Shown: one piece after another, positions 1 to 12,959 of the stretch | How the letters are laid out: every line of letters starts with the position of its first letter | Numbering within the stretch: position 1 is the stretch's first letter | NCBI GenBank assembly: GCA_027422505.1 | Contig: JAPQWV010000304.1 | Location: forward strand, 1-64,000 | From: Craterostigma plantagineum | Taxonomy: Eukaryota; Streptophyta; Magnoliopsida; Lamiales; Linderniaceae | Length of the DNA: 64,000 nucleotides | Direction: 5' to 3' | Made by a program: the position numbers and the translations under genes | Notes under the pieces: generated by a model | The model's input: only the letters and a program-made list of their open reading frames with translations | The model's database searches: none | Told to the model about the DNA's origin: nothing

Positions 1-1721
1 TCTTGTTCTGCAAATCGTCGACCAATGAAGCCTTTGCAAGGGCGATCTGAACTGTACGTTCTGCCTCTAAGAGAGCGGCCTCTTTAGATTTGTTAAGTCG
101 GTCGAGGGCTCTGTTATCGTCCTGAAGTTTTGCTACCTGGGAAAGCCAACGCCTTACGATCAGACACGCGAAAATAGATGTTAGAAAAATACTCGGTTTT
201 TTCGCCAGTTGATTAGCACCTCAGTTCTTGCAAGCTTCAGCTCGGCCTCGAGAGGTGTAATGATCGCCTCGATAGGAGGCAATTCGTCGTCTTTCTGAGA
301 GGCGTGGAGTCTTCGAAGCGTGGCTTCAGCTGCAAATTGCGCGGCGAGGGAAGCTTTCTTCTCCTCGTTTACTCTCTTTATTTCAAGATTCTGAGATTCA
401 AAGGTAATGAATGGGCATGATCTTACACTCAGTTATGTATTTCGTAAGGAAATTGTATACAAGATTTCACCTTTGTTTCTAGCAGAGATTCCGTAGCTTT
501 TAATTTCTCGTTCACTTTCTTCAGCTCGTTGGTAAGCTAAAAAGAGTCAAGATCACAGAAAAAATAAGACCCTTTTATCCCATTGAATGCAGTTTTCCTA
601 CAAAAACAGAACGAATACCTCTTCGACTGCCTTCTCTTTAAGGCGTTCAGATTGCTTTACTGCCCTTATTTCTGCTTGAGCATCTCCTAATTCTCTATCT
701 TTCTCTGCAGATATTGCCCAACTCTATCAGATAATCTCCATAACAAGTGTAATCTATCAAAATATAAACAGAATGGGCATGCCATTGATGATAAGATCTT
801 ATCAGCTTGTAGACAAGAATTCATCATGATTAAGGAAAAAGGAACTCAGTTGATTTATGGGTAATTCCTGGTAATAATTTTAACCATTCTATGATTGCCA
901 AACTCAGTCAGGTTCCACACCAACCACCAATGAATCCATGTTAGAAAGGCATAATAAATGCAGGCAAACAGAGTAAGGAGCAAAGTACATCAACTTCTAA
1001 AATCTTGAAAATGATGCTTGCAATGAAGGACTCTCATCGACAGAACGAAGTGGACCCTTGAAACTTCGCTTTACGGATTAATCATAAACAGCACCAACAT
1101 GATGCTAAAATCCATCCATTTTCAAAAAATTCTGTCAACTATCGATGGTAAATGGGACTACTATGTTGAGACTTTTGGAGAAAAAAGGATGTGTTCGTTA
1201 TTCAAGAATATCATTTTTTAAGGTAATCCCGGCAGGCTTCCTCGAAATATTACAGTAATGATCTCTTCTAAAACCAGCTTTCAAAGTTCGAATTTCAAAC
1301 TTAGGATTTTCTTGATGTTAATTTATATAGAGATTGCAAATCACCAGCTTAAAGAGAGTTCCATAAGTTGAATCTGAACTCGATGAACAGCAAAGTTTAA
1401 GGATCGTTAACTTTTCTTTTTCTCAAGTCAATAAAAATTCCAACTTTGTAAGCCCCAGCTAATGTTTTCTTCCCCGACTAAACAAAACTGACTTGTGAAT
1501 ATAAATCTATTCAAACAAATTACACGAACGTCTGAAAACTCCTCGATGAGCTCAGAGAGAATTCTGAGAAACTGTCAAAATCGCAAGCAAACGCAGAAAC
1601 GGACCTCGCAGTCGTTTTCCAGGCGAGTGAGCTCAACGCGCACGGGATCAGAGCCATGCATCATCGCAACGACGTCGTCAGAACACTTCTTCTTCGCCTT
1701 GAACGGCGTCAGCCTCTCCAT
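1..1721 (-). CDS. MAP70: Microtubule-associated protein 70 (MAP70), 5' part
   Basis: Five exons are readable on the minus strand: 1721-1605, 702-619, 536-471, 390-220 and 136-1, the last running off the window. All junctions keep phase 0. The product starts MERLTPFKAKKKCSDD and then carries the family hallmarks HGSDPVRVELTRLEND, KDRELGDAQAEIRAV, AAQFAAEATLRRLHASQKDD and LQDDNRALDRLNKSKEAALL, a long coiled coil. MAP70 proteins bind cortical microtubules in plants and act in cell shape and secondary wall patterning. The N-terminal leader is short, without the long Ser-rich stretch of the MAP70-1 type, so it may be closer to the shorter MAP70-5 type; that subtype call is inference. The start ATG is the first in frame with the conserved region. 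The C-terminal two thirds lie outside the window. Confidence 0.93.
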
Positions 1722-4278
1722 TTCTCCGTTTGCGATATAATAACTCCCCATTTTTAATCAAGCAAAGAACAAAACCCACAAAAGTTCAGAGCAGAAAATG
1801 AAGCTTCTTCTTACAGTTCAAGGTTATCGCATAGTCGAATGAAGAAAATCCTGGATTTTGGGAGATGGCTTAGTGTTGTTTCTATTTCTGAAGTATTCTT
1901 CTATTGGTGAATTTGTGTGTGTGAATGTCTATATATAGACGACGAGGTTTAGGCGGGCTTTAAGGTTTTTAATTACAGTTTAACTAATAAATGACATGCT
2001 TGGGAGAGGATTGTTCTCTGTCGACATGGCGCATGTTTAGTCTTGTTCGTGATTATTACATCATTCTCCTTTTAAAAGCCACTAAATGTAATGCAACTTT
2101 AACTAAACAACGGTAAGATTAGCCGTTAATATGAAAGAAAGACACACACTAGTACAAGATTTGATTTGGTACAAGCACAATCAACAAATCTTGTAGGTCA
2201 CCTTTTTTCCCAACTGTGGACAAAAATGATAAAATGACATCCAACGGCAACGTTAGGTTTTCAAACGGTCACAGCCCACAGCTAAGGTGGTCCATTTATA
2301 CACTTTAGCTTTAATTTAACGTTGCAAATATACCAAAAATAAATAATAGAATTGGATACTTTGCTTTTTCGGTTCTTAATCTTTTGTGCAAAGATAGTGG
2401 ATAGAAATATTCTAATAGAATAAAGGAAACAAAAAGTTGGGAATTATTGCTTAGAAGCGTCCCACTTCTTGATATTCTTTCTTAATAAAAAGGGAAACAC
2501 AAGTCCATATGATTAACCTCCAACTTCAAGTTTTAACCTTTATGTCTCTACGTGAAGAACTCGTATTGGTTCGAGTTCGTACTAAGATTCACTCCTCAAC
2601 TACTATGGTGGGGTGGCGTTATAGAGAGCATAACATCATTTGATTTCTTTCAATTTTTTCGATTTATTACAATTATGGTGGTTGCTAAGGAAGGGATAGG
2701 GAAAGAAATGGAACAAAAGCACATGGAGAGTGGGGCTAATATGATGAAAGCCTTTATTTTGTTTGGTATCACATGGCTATGCCTTCCCAAAGACAAAGCG
2801 TGATTCCTAATTCCTACTTATGAGCATTGGCCCCACTCCGTATACTTCTACTATATTCACATCCACTTGTCCTTTCTCACACGTATGCGTGGATATATCT
2901 CCATGGATACATTATATAGATCTCCCAAATGCTACAAATAATTGCCATTCATATACATTTTATAAATCTATGTACGGATAAGGGCCAATAATGCAAGTAC
3001 AATACATAGAGGTATCATCTACCTTAGGTGCAAGTGTAGAGGTTGGTTTGATGAAGATGGAATGATGATTGCCAACCTAAATGAGACAAAGAAAAGCACC
3101 GCAGGTGCCAAGTAATTAATTGCCTTGCCACCATATATATTGCAAGTGCCATAGGACAGGGCCAAGACAAGGCCATTGTCAACCATCTTTCTTAAGCAAA
3201 CCCTTTCGATGATTGAGATTAAAACAAGAGATTATGAATAGTTAAGACAATGACTGAGATCGTGGTTTGTTTGCTAATCTGCAATCTCACTCAGTTATAA
3301 GCCCCACAAATGAAAAAAAGTAGCGTTGCTTTCTGCACAACCACGGTGCCACGTAGGTTGGGACCTTTAAGGAGAAGGACTCACCAATAAGGGAGCCACT
3401 CTAATGAAGACGATTTAGAATTCACAAGTACTATCCGACAAGAACTCAGCTACGCAGCTCAAGTACAAAAAGTGCTTTAAGGATAGGCAGTGCTGTATAC
3501 TAGCTAGCTAGCTAATAGACATGTGAAATTAAAATCCAAGAATCACATGAAGTGGACGGTTTTTGATTAATCGAGAGGAAATAAGGTAAAAGAGATAGCT
3601 TTGCATGTAAAACGTTGGTTGTTTCAGTTCTCAATCTCAAATTAGAGCAAATGGATATGAATTCGAAATAAAAATCCAGAAACAAGGAATCATGATTTTT
3701 GCTAGCTTTTGAAAGTTCAGGTAGAATTCGAATTTCGGATGAATCTTATTACATAATTCTACCACAGTACCAACTATACAGTTGCATGTCCTATTTTCAG
3801 TTATATTTGGTATCAAACCAGCTGACCCTACAACATTCCAATAAGTTCAAGCAATTACATCGCAGCTGAAAGACACAGGGGATTTGGGACTTGCTTTCTT
3901 AACAGGTGTAATACCCCACAGCCACGTTCATAACACGACGCAAAAAAAAAATGTCCCACTCAAAGTGACTCACCAGTACATCATAACTTAGGTCCTTAAG
4001 TTATATACGATGGTCAATTTCTTACAAACTCAGAAGAAAAACATTTTCACTCACTAATCTCCACTCCCGCGAAGAACTTCATAGAATCAGAAATAACAAT
4101 AGAAAAAGTCTTCCATGACATTGACAAAGCGCCCTCATGATCTTCTTAAACAAGAAGCGGATAATTACAGAGCTAAAACATAGTTCAACGTCTCCTAGTT
4201 CAAGAACAGATTTTGCAATTGGTATAAGAACACAACCAAACAAGGTGAAGTTGTACCATGTGATCCGTAGCTTCTGGT
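1722..4278. other. Intergenic, MAP70 promoter side; no gene seen
   Basis: This holds the MAP70 leader and promoter (to about 2.0 kb) and then AT-rich sequence. An 83-codon open frame at 2552-2803 shows no recognisable domain or codon pattern. The last few hundred bases before 4279 are probably 3' UTR of the next gene. Confidence 0.6.
1929..1938 (-). promoter_or_regulatory. Candidate TATA box of the MAP70 gene
   Basis: The palindromic CTATATATAG lies about 210 bp upstream of the MAP70 start codon, a reasonable distance for a plant TATA box followed by a 150-180 nt leader. No transcript evidence is available. Confidence 0.4.
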
Positions 4279-4577
4279 TTAAGATGTCCTCGATGAGATT
4301 GTAGAGGTAGCTTCACGTTCCAGACGCCGACGTTCTCTCTGGAAATCGTCATCATTGTAAGGCAAACCAGAGAAAAGGAAACGGCGGGAAAGAACAATAA
4401 CCTTCACGTTATGCACATCTATTAAGTGGCTAACAACAAAGACGAGAAACATACCCGTCGTTCCCAGTATGGAAGAAAGCAAACAAAATCATACACAGGC
4501 CCTATCGTCGAGACCAAGACAGCGTTGAGCCCAGTAAAGATCAAAAGGGCGGTCATTGGCCTAGTTCTGTGGGGCAT
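4279..4577 (-). CDS. Small conserved plant membrane protein, function unknown
   Basis: Two exons (4577-4455 and 4338-4279, phase 0 junction) encode 60 residues. The protein begins MPHRTRPMTALLIFTGLNAV, continues with a hydrophobic stretch (about residues 9-36) ending FVCFLPYWERR, then a highly basic RERRRLEREA tail. I recall near-identical small proteins, annotated only as hypothetical or transmembrane, across flowering plants. The fit of both halves to that family supports the splice. One membrane segment with a charged arginine-rich tail is visible. No function is known to me and none is proposed. It is too short and too split to be found as a single open frame. Confidence 0.8.
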
Positions 4578-5599
4578 GTTTCTTCACCCGAACTGATGAG
4601 AAGTCCAAGTTCTGCAAACAAAAATGATGGCACCCATGAAATTAGCCTAATTTCAGCCAATGATTCGCCTGCAGATAAAACCAGACGAGCACAGAGAAAA
4701 CAACGCTAGCATATGAGAGCATAAATCAAATCCATCGCTTCACACTTATAGATAGCAGAGAATCGGCAGATAGTAACTAAATTTGCGCTCAAAAGAAGAA
4801 ACTTTATATCACGGCAACGGCATGAAGCTGAATTTAGGTTGGACACTTTGCCGAGCACCTGCTGTGCAAACACACACGAAGGCAAGATACCGCCAACTAT
4901 ATAGCACATTATTATACAAACACACTGAAGGTAAACGGAAAACATCATGGATTACAACAAATAGCACGACATGAAATATAATTAGAAGAAGCCAGAAACA
5001 TAATCAACGCCCATATATTTAACAGTACTTGACAATTACACTGAAGCGAATCTATCTATGGTTGCAGCTCGAATTGAAATATCTCTTGATAATATTTTTA
5101 TATTCTCACATTATTGAGTGTTCAAGTGAAGCGCAGCTCGAAATTATCACCTCCACTCCACTCTATGCTTCTGTTGTACTGTAGAAGACGAATGCATTGT
5201 TGCGTCGATCGTCGACTTCGGCAATAATTTATTGGGCCGTATGGCCCAAATACAACTGACGTAAGTTGCCCTTAAATGGGCCAACTATTTCTAGGCCCAA
5301 ATTCAACAGAATCTATACATAATGATTAATGAATAGTTAATGCAGCTAGCCTATAACAATTGATCGTACATTCACCGGTGGAACTTGCATTCACAACTAA
5401 ATACTAATATGCAATAGAATGACGATAACATTGTCAAGAATACTGAAATGAGTTTCTACAACAAATTGCATCTTTCTGTCTTGACAAAATAAAAGTTAGA
5501 ACTAAAGCCCCTGAGGAGAACACAATACCAGAAAATAATTTTGGCTTGTGATCATCACATGATGATAATACGAGATCTTTTAATCATCGATCCGAAAAT
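4578..5599. other. Intergenic; 5' leader of small gene and 3' UTR of Nudix gene
   Basis: No coding frame with family similarity was seen. The sequence is mixed AT-rich DNA. It probably contains the untranslated leader and promoter of the 60-aa gene and the 3' UTR of the Nudix gene. Confidence 0.55.
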
Positions 5600-7200
5600 C
5601 TAGTCTGAAGGGATAGACAACGTCTCAGTCATTCCATCGGCGTACCACTTGAAGAATCCGTTCTCTAGAGCTTCGCGCATCCACTCGTGTCTGCAGCACT
5701 GTGTGGCTTCGGTTAGAGTGAGCCAACTTCTTTTACGGTAACCTTTCTCAGGCCATGAATCCAACTCTTCCTTGACATGCAATGCGTACATGGAGGCTCG
5801 ACAAAAACCTTCTGGGCTGTGCTTATCTTGGAGCGTTTTGCTCTTGAAAGGATAGCATCCCAAGAAATGCTGTAGGAAAACAAAAGGGAGGAGGAGCCTT
5901 AAGGCAATTGTACCATGTGTTCAAGAATAAGCAACAATGGAGGAGATTGATGAACTCAATTATCAAGAACATAGAAGGAAAGGTCTCGGCGCATATTTTT
6001 CAACTGCTCCCTGGGTAAGTTTTTATATTGTACTCAAGCAATCACTGTTACGTTTCATTTCATGATAGACACATGGACGGCCGTAAAATGAAGCAACACA
6101 TGCTATAGCCAACATTGGAAGAGTATAAGCTTACCACTAAATCCCCTCGAACTCCAGCTTCTTCGACAGCTTCCCTAGCAGCTGCCTCTTCAACTGTTTC
6201 ATCATCCTCCCACCCGCCCTACTTAGAAAAATCGAAGAGCGTTGATGTAGAACAGAACACGTATGTGGCTATGAATAACGAGGAATATGTTGACGTGATG
6301 GTTCAAACTTCAAATAAACCATGAATAGCCACAGATGCATAAAAAATCTCAATATAACTATAACAGAAACCGCAGTTTAATTCAGATAATACAACAATAT
6401 CTGGACCTCATCAATATCCATTCCAGATCAAGAATACTGACCTTTGGAAATAGAAGACCAGGTCCACTCGTGGAGGTGATCATTAATACTTCGACTATCT
6501 TGTCGCATGTATCATCGCCGTTTTCCACTATCCTGTACTTGAAAGGAATACATCTGCAGAATAAATTTATTGTTAGAACCGAAGAACAACAGTCCTGCGC
6601 TTTTATCAGTGTGTTCCTCGGCATCACAGAACATATGGCAACTTAGATTCCAGCCATCAAAGGCAAGGGAGAAAACCCGTTCCTTCACAGGCAAATTACC
6701 TAAGACAATGTATAAAGTTCGACTCAAGTAATCCAAATACGATAAACACGTATTGGACATATGAAGTTATATAAACCAGCTAGATTTACATTGACTTATA
6801 ACAATTTTGTTTTCCACCCCTGAACTTCATTGAAGTTTTCAACAAGCTTTGCAACAAACTCCAATAACTCCGAAGAGAGTAATTTCTTTTTTACCAACCT
6901 CACTCACCAAATCAATCCAAAGAAAAGCTAAAATGCCACATTCCATCAATCAATCGAACCCTATCTATTCCGAACAGCATCAGCAAAACATCATGAACAA
7001 TGCATAAGAAAAAAATAATCACACCTCCGATAATCGAGCCCGTCAGCTAGATTCCCATCGCACAAAACACGAATACCACAAAAACAGCAGCTGAAACTCA
7101 GAGAAATTCGATAAAACAGAAAATTATACCCAGCAATCAGACGATAACCATTCTCGTAACGCTGCTGTTGCCTACCAGTTCGAGCCACCAACTCAGACAT
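5600..7200 (-). CDS. Nudix hydrolase (plant NUDT12/13/16 type)
   Basis: Four exons (7200-7130, 6553-6442, 6218-6135, 5869-5600) join in phase to 178 residues. The N-terminus MSELVARTGRQQQRYENGYR is typical of the diphosphoinositol-polyphosphate-type plant Nudix group. The Nudix box is complete across exon 3: GGWEDDETVEEAAAREAVEE followed by AGVRG, with the REAVEEAG core that binds the catalytic metal. The C-terminal half carries FLGCYPFKSKTLQ and EELDSWPEKGYRKRSWL. Family members hydrolyse nucleoside diphosphate-X compounds such as diadenosine polyphosphates or diphosphoinositol polyphosphates; several are mitochondrial or cytosolic. The exact substrate cannot be read from sequence. No obvious lesion. 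Confidence 0.92.
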
Positions 7201-7834
7201 TTAAACCAAACGAATCAAAAAGAGATGTGCGATTCACAGCGTTTCCAATTCGAATGCAGGAAAATTGTCGAAAATTTTGTTGGCGTGAGTGCCGCGTAAT
7301 AACCGGAGCATGTTTCTTGGGTAGAGAAGAAACGAAGCTCACCGAGTCAGTTACAATGATTTTATGGAATATACACACAATATATATTTCATATTCTACG
7401 TTTCTTCTACCTTTTAAGTCATCGCACACGATTTTTAGAAAATTGTAGTTGCCACGTCGTTTCCAGGTTGGACTACTTTTTATCCAAATTGTCCGTTTCA
7501 TTTAGTTCTACGATAGCGACAATCTCAAATATACACTCATTATATTGATTTATTATTTGCCCAAATATTCTCACATAACAATTCAAAACAAACTCAAAAG
7601 GAGTGCAATCTCTATTCAAGAACCATAAGACGATTCTAGGAAAATACACAACGAAACAATATATTGTAAGAAACTTTTTCGTCGCCTGACAGAGACGTAA
7701 ATAAGCTCGGAATCTTGACATCATTTTCGATCCAAAATGCCCGAAAACATAAGCAGCATTCAAGATAATAGAGCTCCCAAGAACTCCAACGATCGACCCC
7801 ATTCGTCCAAGTCCACAAGGTTGGCTGGCACAAG

Positions 7835-8243
7835 CTGCATAGTTCAGTGCGAAACTTTGTTTCAAAATGCAGAATTAAAAGAAGGCTCTAACGAGAATGA
7901 GATTGATACCTCTTCAGCAGCAAGTCCTCGCTAGCACCTAGCAGATTCACAATGCTTCACGAAAACTTAACTATACTTGGCAAGCACAATAATAACATTT
8001 TTGCCCCAGAAATTCGCAGCAGCAGAATCATCTCTCTAATAAGACAAATAAGAGGGTAAGATATACGTGAGAAAATCCAATAGCAGGTCAGTCAACAATA
8101 GCACTATATTGGAAACTCGGACAACTCAAATGCCAATGAAACCCATACAGAATACAGATTCAACGCCACCCAACATGAGCAAGAAGAGCATATAACACAA
8201 GGGAGCAAGTAAAATAGGAATAGGGAGAAACTATATATCGTAC
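7835..8243 (-). other. Probable 3' UTR introns of SMG7
   Basis: Downstream of the SMG7 stop codon (8263-8265) are two plausible introns. The first runs from a GTACGA donor at 8243 to a TTAG acceptor at 8036, followed by a 126-nt exon (8035-7910). The second is a 75-nt intron from a GAAGAG|GTATC donor at 7909 to an ATGCAG acceptor at 7835. Plant SMG7 transcripts are known to carry 3' UTR introns and to be targets of nonsense-mediated decay, giving feedback control. The second exon junction would lie about 145 nt after the stop, past the 50-55 nt threshold. Splicing here is inferred from consensus only. Confidence 0.5.
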
Positions 8244-8262
8244 CATTTAACACCATCACATC

Positions 8263-11200
8263 TCACACGAAGAAACGACCTCCTTGATATTGCTGAGGAG
8301 GCCCCGCAAGTTCTTGGTTTCCATGCTGGCTAGTTGAGACTAAAACTTGTTTCCCGGGGAAAGGGAAGCTTGATACAGCAGCTACTGGCCCATTACTCTT
8401 GGTCAATGTTCCAGCCTGATTAAAAGAACTACCGACACCGATAACCTGATTAGATGATGGCATGCGATATTCTTCAAACAATCTATAACCTCCCATTTGT
8501 GGAACTAAAGGGTTCTCCGTTTTTCTCACACTGACCAAGTTCAATGTAACATCCATAGCTCTGGGAGGAACAGAACTAAAGCCCGGCGGTGGACCAAAGT
8601 GTCTCACAGGTCGAGCCACAGGGTTCTTCGTCTGACCTGGAGCCAAGGGTTCACTATTTGCTCCGATGGACGCAGCCATGAAATAATTAGCTGGAGCAGA
8701 ACCTTCCACAATCTGAGCGGGATTATTATGTCCACCACCAACGTTTGGGTATGGAACTGAAAAGCTGATGGACTCAGAAACTCTGGATGGGTCGTGTACG
8801 TCAGATTTGTGTGATGGTGCATGTTCCATCAGATTCAAGTGTGCAAAACCGTTCATAGCCGAAGGATGTTCCCCAGCCAATTTTGACCAGCTTTGAAGCA
8901 ATTGCTGAGAAGTCATATCAGCAGTAACTGTAGGGTGTCTCCTGCTTGTACTCAATGTGTTCTGCAAGGGGTCATTTATGTGTCCAACGGAGAAGGACTC
9001 ACTGCTAACTTTCTCAAAATCAAATTGACCAACTCTGGCAACAGACGCAGGAACTTCTGCTGAAGTAACTACTTTATGGAGAGCTTCCGCATGCTTCTCT
9101 TTCATTGGCTTAAAAACAATCACCTCTTCTTCATCCTCCTCGGCAGCAATAGCAATTTCTGGCTTCGAGATAGAAATAGGGCCCGTCTCTCTATCAAATT
9201 TAACGTCTTGCAAGTTGCCGTTTGAAACGTATTCCACGGGAAGGCAATCATTGGAAACCTGTGGTAGGATTCCAATAACAAATTGGTTGGAATTAGTGTC
9301 AAAATATATTCCATCCTCACCAACTCTGCCAGCATTCACAAGAGCCTTTCCAGCTGAGACAGTCCTCTGGACGCGAGCAATCTTCTCGTCATTATCTCCA
9401 TTACCACTGAATGTACGCTTCCTTGAAAAATCAAGAATGGATTGGGCAGGAGAAAGAGGAAGAAATCCTCTCAATTCAAAATCCTCACTGAGTGCGAGAT
9501 TGGCAGCCTCGGTCTCATCATACTTGCTCAAAGTTGAAAAAAATGTCTCTTCTTCATGTTCATTACCAGTAACATACCCTGTCAATAAGAGCTTGTTCAG
9601 CAAGGCAACGCAGTTCTTCCAGAAAAAAGACCTCGCATTAAGCTGTTTCTCCTCCAATTCACAGCCAACGGAAACGTCAGGATGACTAGCCAACCATTCT
9701 ACAAAAACCATAATCCCAGGTAATAGATAGCTGCTAGATGGATTTTTTAACTGGCTGCATCGTCCAACAATGCAGCCCATGAACTCAAATGTTGCAGTAC
9801 AAGCATTCTGTAATAGAACTGATCGCTGGAGAATATCAGCATGTGACTGGTTCTCATTTTCCCGTTTCACGTTATGCACAGTGAATATTAGAATGGCAGT
9901 CATCCTGACAATTGTAAGTGTACATTCAGCTGCGCCCGAGCCAAACTTGAAGTCCTCTTCTACGCCCGAAGAAAGGAGTTCCAATAGATTACTCTTAACT
10001 GTCGAAGATACTTGTTCAAAAGTTTCCAGACTGGTAACACAACAAATAAACGGATTGTCACTAACAATCTCCTTCCCACTCAAACTGAAAAAAAAAAATA
10101 TATACTAATGAAAAGAGAAAAACCTTGTGCGCGTGAAGAGTATGCCGTTCAGCCTCACGAATTGGGTAATGAAAGCATTAAATGGATCAATTCTATTTGC
10201 AGTCATATCTTTGACCACAGTATTTTCCCTCTGGATATCTTTGGCCGGAGGCCTTCTATCTCGTTTGCCTCTTCCTTTCGCAGACACCCTCGAAGGTGTG
10301 GTTTTCAACTTAGGACCTTGCACGTTACCCTGAAGCTGGATAAAATTCTGGCGGTTCTGCAATATAAAAGAACATCTTGGTAAAACCACAGACAGTATGA
10401 AAATGGACCATCGACCATCATTATTCATAAAGCTACATCGGATAATCTAAATGGACACAAAAACCAGCTTGTTATACGGCGAACAATCAACTATATTTTT
10501 TAACTTGGCAAATACCTTCTCGAATGCCATGATGAGGTTATCCCTTGCAGTAACAAATGGGCTTTCAACAGCAAGACTTCGAAAATAGCGATAAATAGAC
10601 ACCAATTCATCATTCGAGTATCCAGCCAGTATAGCAAGCTGAAAATGGAAATGAGAACTTAATATACAACTAATTTTCAAGATTACTAATTTAGAAAGAA
10701 CAGCAAGCAGAAAATGGTAATCAATAGGACTCGCCTGATGATGAGGGTTGCCATTGGAAGGACATAGCAACGAAGCCTGCATATAGTAACTCGATGCAGC
10801 TGCAAAATCCCTAGCTTTAGAATCCCCTTCTCCATTTAAGCCTTTATAACGAGCAAGATCACCCAGATAAATCAAACAGCGATGGCAGGACATCAAACTC
10901 TTGTTTGCCTCACAAGTTTTGCCACCATCTTTAGTCATGGGGATCTGATCATGCGGATCATCAGAAAAGTATTCAAGTGGAAGACCATATTTCGCTCTTA
11001 TCTTCAGCATCAAATCATGATAAAATCCAGTTGCCTCAGAAAGGAAAGTCTTGAACTGTGCACGTATCTTTGAAGCTCGATCAAGTTCAGAATGGTCTGG
11101 ACCTTTCCCATTTCCAGGAGTATCTGAGCCAGCTGAAGTTACAGCCGCATTGACTAAACATCGAAACTCCTCAATCCTCATATAGTGCAACTGCCACAAG

Positions 11201-11617
11201 CCATACTCTATGTCGTGTTGCTCAGAAAGGGAATGATCTTCAAGGACATTTGCTTCATACTTCTCACGCATTTGCTGCCACCTATTCAGATCTGATATTA
11301 TGCTATGTGCAGATGCATCCTTCTTTTTCTTATTTTCCAGTTCATCGTTCTACAACAAAGAAGAAATCATATGAAACAACAAAAGACCAGGATACTGCTT
11401 GATTATCTTAGGAATGGAAAACTAGTTGGTAAGCATAAACATAACAACAACCAGCAAAGAAGGTTGTGCCTCATACCTTCCTATTTTGTAACAGCATTTC
11501 ATTACGAAAAGAAAACGAACATATGCCAGATCAAACAAAATCCAGTACCTTGTTAGAGTGACGCTGATTGCGTGCTCTCGAGGAAATATCCTTTCTATTT
11601 TCCATGGAAATGGTCAT
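8263..11617 (-). CDS. SMG7: SMG7-type nonsense-mediated mRNA decay factor
   Basis: Five exons (11617-11549, 11349-10735, 10638-10516, 10356-10124, 10030-8263) give 935 residues. The N-terminal half is an EST1/14-3-3-like TPR region: WQQMREKYEANVLEDHSLSE, DPHDQIPM, then LAILAGYSNDELVSIYRYFR and SLAVESPFVTARDNL. The middle has LNGILFTRTSLETFEQV, and the tail PPGFSSVPPRAMDVTLNL and a terminal GGRFFV. SMG7 binds phosphorylated UPF1 and drives decay of transcripts with premature stops; in Arabidopsis it is also needed for meiotic exit. The first exon is short and weakly conserved, so the start is the least certain point. The second intron (10734-10639) uses a GC donor, required for the conserved HQ|LAILAGYS joint. 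Confidence 0.93.
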
Positions 11618-12959
11618 TTGTTATATAAATCGCTGCAATATGGAAGTCCACGGGATGAAAGTTCAGAAATTAACATCATACAATTCACGGGTAGTAAGTG
11701 CCTGCAGCAGCATATTATCCAATTAGGTGATAATTATCTAATGAAAGACAAAAATTATGGACATTGACAGTGATGAGCGTTGCAGGGAGACATCGCAACA
11801 TGCGGCAACTAACTTGTCATGGCACTGGATCATCCACTTAGGAATAAAAACAAAATGTGAGGGCCGATAAAATAACGTTGCAATTATTGACTATTCTCAG
11901 TCTCACGAACAGACACTATAAGAAATTCATCAAAGGGGAACACAAGTCCTAAAAGGGAAGTATCTCCCAAAACTTGATGAGACAGAAACAAACTGCCAAT
12001 TAGACAACAAAAACTATAACAAAGACGCAAAAACAACAATCACGTAGAACGAAACAGCGTTTAACTAAGGGAATAATGATAAATAAACCCTAACGTGAAC
12101 CAACTACATACTTCGAAAAATCGACAAAAAGAAAGGCTAATCGACCCCCAATTCCAAATTATCAAAGAAAAAAAATAGCAGAAATACAAATTGAAAACCC
12201 TACCCTAACGCACGAACATCAATAGATCTTCGAAGATTCCGCTATCGCTCCCAAAATCATGTACAATTCCTTGACTTTATAATTAGATAAATAGCATAAA
12301 GAGGCCAGATATGACGAATTGAGATTATTCCAACGGATCACTGCTAAAATTCTGGAAATCTCCGGAAACAAAATGAAGGGTTTTCGAAGATATGGGTGTC
12401 GAACACGAAAGACGAGAACTATTATGCAAGGAAAGCGGAGGACAAAAGCATGACTTTTTGCTTGTACTTTTAATCCTTAAATAATTAACATTCTGTAGAA
12501 CTATCAAATTCAATATGTCGGTTTTTCTTTTCCGTGTTATACCCCGAAAATTGTTGGACTGTTGAGCTGGGCTTTCATAATCTTCTTCATTCTTTGGGCC
12601 TCTAAAAGAAGACCCACATCGAATAGATTTTTATTTAGCTGAGTCCAAACATAAAGAAATTATACGAAGCCCATTTGTTGGCAATGATCTGAAATATTAA
12701 TCTAGTATTATTGATAATGGATGTAAAATGTTCCACCACTCATTTGACTCTCATCTTAACATTTCAAAATCATATAAAATACCGAGTTCACATAAAATTT
12801 TATTAGGTACACTACACTCCTTAGATAGACACCAGAAAGTAAAATTAGATTCTTAATCACAACACAACCACCATTACAAGTCTACACTCTACAGAAGATA
12901 GAAACAAACACAAAACATAAACAAATACGTACACAGTACACACACATACAAAGCTCCTC
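11618..12959. other. Intergenic between SMG7 and HAD-hydrolase gene
   Basis: This contains the SMG7 leader and promoter, possibly with a 5' UTR intron, and the 3' UTR of the downstream minus-strand gene. No coding frame with recognisable similarity. Confidence 0.55.

Noticed and set aside
2552..2803. 83-codon frame upstream of the small membrane-protein gene
   Set aside because: No domain, no conserved motif, no splice partner; likely chance in AT-rich spacer.
7473..7865. 130-codon minus-strand frame between the Nudix and SMG7 genes
   Set aside because: No recognisable family, start not an ATG-supported gene, and the region fits the SMG7 3' UTR with introns.
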